Shown in pieces: positions 61,449 to 64,000 of a stretch of 64,000 bases of DNA; the stretch's first letter is position 1, and each line of letters starts with the position of its first letter. The notes under the pieces were generated by a model that had not been told where the DNA came from, did not search any database, and saw only the letters and a list, made by a program, of their open reading frames with translations. A program made the translations under genes and the position numbers. The DNA is from Malurus cyaneus samueli (taxonomy: Eukaryota; Chordata; Aves; Passeriformes; Maluridae). The stretch lies in the NCBI GenBank assembly GCA_009741485.1, contig CM019229.1, forward strand, positions 1,704,911-1,768,910, written 5' to 3'.

Positions 61449-61742
61449 CAGAAGGGAGGAGATGACACAGAGAGGATTCAAACCCACCTGTGTGTGGTGA
61501 ATTGTTTTAAATGTAACTGGTGAATACATAAACTGTAAATCACCAGTGTTACAGATTGCTTTGAGTTGGAAGGGATTTTAAAATTTATCTTGGTCCAGAA
61601 GGGAGGAGATGACCCAGGGGAGATTCAAACCCACTTGTGTGTGGTGGATGGTTTTAAATGTAACTGGTAAACACATAAACTGTAAATTATCAGTCACAGA
61701 CTGCTTGGTGTTGGAAGGGATTTTAAAATTATTCCTGTAACA
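61449..61742 (+). repeat. 147-bp tandem duplication
   Basis: Two direct copies (61449-61595 and 61596-61742) start AGAAGGGAGGAGATGAC and share TTTTAAATGTAACTGGT and GTTGGAAGGGATTTTAAAAT. Both contain the start of an antisense CR1. Moderate divergence shows the duplication is not very recent. Confidence 0.88.
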
Positions 61743-61830
61743 CCCCCTGCCACAGGCAGGGAACCTTCCCCTAGACCTAGTTGCTCCAAACCCTGTCCAG
61801 CCTGACCTAAACACTGACCAATGCCTTGAA
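61690..61830 (-). mobile_element. CR1 LINE fragment, diverged
   Basis: Antisense CR1 beginning inside the second copy of the tandem duplication: CACAGACTGCTTGGTGTTGG, CCCTGCCACAGGCAGGGAAC, then CAAACCCTGTCCAGCCTGAC. Confidence 0.7.
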
Positions 61831-62489
61831 CATGGCTCTGCAGTAAGGCTGGGCTCTAATTCTGCCTCTTTATCTGGGGCATGAATTTATTTCAGTGTCT
61901 CTTCTCTCTCTTTTCCCTTTCTGCCAGCTGGCAGAGTTGTTTTCCCCTGAACAGTGATCTCTGTGGAGCTGTGAATCTCTTTGCTTTGCAGTTAAAATTG
62001 AGCTTGAGTGTTACATTTATAGCACAATTCAAAACATTTATTTGTAATAGAATTCAAATGTCTTCCCATGTGTGAAGAGCACAGCCCATCAGCCTTAAAT
62101 CCCTGACCTTTTTCAGTATGGAATCAGATTTCTCTAGACTCGCCTATAGTCTGGCTGATGAGTTGCAATGAAACAAAAATGCTAAAATAGATATTTTAAG
62201 GAAAAGTGTTGCGACACAGGTTGTTAGAAAGACACATTCGTGCTGCTGTTTGAGGTCTCCAAATTCTAAGTAGATGTTAAACCGGTATAAAAAATGTGAG
62301 AACTTACTTTTTTTTTTCTATGGTATTATTTTAGAACCAGCACTGGAAATAGAAGGAGGAACATAAGATAGATTTGTGGAGGTGATTTATGCAGTTAATG
62401 CCTTCAGACTCTCTTAAGAACTTAAGATAAAATATTTTAATCGGATTTCAGAGTCTTTGCGTGTTCTCCCTTTGTCTGTTAGGTCCATC
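61831..62489 (+). other. PNPLA7: PNPLA7 intron 19, middle
   Basis: No recognised element. Confidence 0.55.
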
Positions 62490-62650
62490 AGAGAATGGTT
62501 GGGTTGGAAGAGACCTTAAAGCCCATCCAGTGCCACCCCTGTCATGGACAGGAACACCTCCCACTGTCCCAGGCTGCTCCCAGCCCCAATGTCCAACCTG
62601 GCCTTGGACACTTCCAGAGATCCAGGGGCAGCCACAGCTCTCTGGGATAA
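62490..62650 (-). mobile_element. CR1 LINE fragment at the left edge of the second large repeat copy
   Basis: Its left half (GAATGGTTGGGTTGGAAGAG, TGTCATGGACAGGAACACCT) differs from the CR1 at 56095. From CAGCCCCAATGTCCAACCTG (62581) onward it is identical to it, so the element looks like a hybrid of two CR1 copies. Confidence 0.85.
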
Positions 62651-64000
62651 TTAATAAGTGAGTAATTTGGATTCCTAATAAATTTAGAGATTGGGAACTC
62701 AGATGATCCCAAGGGGGAAGCACAGTTTGAATTTCCTCATGTGCAGTTTGTGGGACCGAGATATTTTCCATGCTGGAATGCTGGGATGTGTTTAAATGAA
62801 AATGTCAAAACTTCCATAGTGCCTGTGTGTAAGAACAATCCAGGATTTGGTTTTGGAATCTGTTGGGAATTGCATTCAGCACTTGCAGGGTTCTCTGGGA
62901 CTTTGCTGTTGCAAATCTGGAGATTTCAATGGCTCCTTGGGAAGGAGGTTTGGAAAAGGTCTCTCGGTGCCCATAAAGACAAAAGTTACAGTTTGGAGCT
63001 AAAAAAACCCTCCTGAGGCTATGTTTAAAGTTAAAATTTAATTCCCTTTTCTACAAATTTACAAATTTCATCTTTTCTGAAAGGCTCAGGAGCCCCTTGG
63101 AGCACAGTTAATTTTATGCGCTCGTATATCACGGAAATTGTGGGAAAGGATCTCGGACAGTTTGAGTGTTTTTCTTCTTGATCCAAATGAAACTCAGTCA
63201 GGAGGTGCCTGGCTGAGAGGAGAGGTTTTATTTTAACAGCTGAAACTCTTAACCTGCTTTCAGGAGGAGGAAGGTGAATTCCAGAGCCAAGAAGCTGTGA
63301 TAAAAAGCTGGTACTAGGGGAGAGAGATAAAACAGAACATCTTACACAGCCCTTTGGGGAGCCTTAGGAGAGTTTGTTTCTCCATAAATGTATATACAAA
63401 GATGATTTTTTCTTTTTTTCTTTGTTTGCCCTTCTATATAATTGGTTTAAAATGTGATGACAGAACAAAACATCCCTGGTACCTGAGAAAAAAACAAAGC
63501 CTGGGGCTTGCAAAGTGAAAGGGCTTTAAATTTCCCCATGCAGTTTTCCAAGAGCAGTTACTGCTGGTGAAATTAGAGTTGATATTGGCAAGTTCATCTC
63601 AATTTTCTGGACTTGGGGCAAGTTTTTGATCTCAGGATGTTCTGGTTGGGTGGATTGTCTATTTTGTGCACATGGAGCCTTTCAAGGAGGGATTTTGATG
63701 GAAGTGGGGTTGCTGAACTATGTATTTTGCACAGGGCAATATTATTTTTTTTTCTTTTTTTTGAACATTATAATATTATTATATACTACTTATTATATTA
63801 TTATATGTAATTTTTTTATTATTTTCTTATACCTGGTGCTCATTTTGTGTGTCTGAGCCCTTCATCTGCAAGGAATCCAGAGCTTGTGTTGGTATTTGCT
63901 GTCAACATAAGCTTTGGAAAAAGTCTTGAAAAAAAGCCCCCAAAAAACCAATCAAACAGATAAAATCATCAATCCCCCAACCTCTAAATAACCCAAACAG
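62581..64000 (+). repeat. Large near-identical repeat, copy 2 (runs to the window end)
   Basis: Second copy of 56191-57588. The match continues to about 63990, where small indels make the end unclear, so the copy may continue outside the window. Confidence 0.93.

Overview
The window is vertebrate nuclear DNA and almost certainly from a bird. It holds about a dozen and a half copies of the avian CR1 LINE, several retroviral-type solo LTRs and GT-AG spliced coding exons. The CR1 subfamilies and the density of LTRs suggest a songbird (passerine), which is an inference. Two genes are visible, in the head-to-head order known from human 9q34.3: MRPL41 on the minus strand (CDS 833-1240) and PNPLA7 on the plus strand (start at 1971).

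About 730 bp separate the two start codons. This is a CpG-rich bidirectional promoter with four tandem copies of a roughly 60-bp module, each carrying an E2F-like TTTCCCGCC, a CCAAT box and a GC-box-like element. The other 62 kb are the 5' half of PNPLA7. I placed 19 coding exons (2,034 nt, 678 codons) by splice sites, codon phase and resemblance to the mammalian protein. They encode the N-terminal membrane anchor, the basic linker and all or most of three cyclic-nucleotide-binding-like domains. The patatin/NEST catalytic domain lies beyond the right edge.

Intron content by region. Intron 2 (2628-7996) holds a minisatellite of about 80 units of 27/28 bp and a CR1. Introns 3-7 hold CR1s, a 7 x 24-bp array against the exon 6 acceptor, and a CR1 whose 3' octamer tail has grown into a 450-bp microsatellite. 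Introns 8-15 are mostly unrecognised sequence with copies of two LTR-like families (A and B) and CR1s. Intron 16 (35143-41547) has CR1s, a short duplicate of the end of exon 16 and a decayed coding-like stretch. Intron 17 has a perfect 38-bp palindrome. Intron 18 is 17 kb long and is a patchwork of LTRs, CR1s, minisatellites and a 90-T tract. A segment starting at about 56190 recurs from about 62580 to the window end with almost no substitutions. It looks like a CR1-bounded tandem duplication of about 6.4 kb whose second copy would carry another exon 19, or else an assembly false duplication.

I see no previously undescribed gene system. The interesting material is structural: the promoter module array, the minisatellite, the exon 16 fragment copies, the palindrome and the predicted exon-19 duplication.
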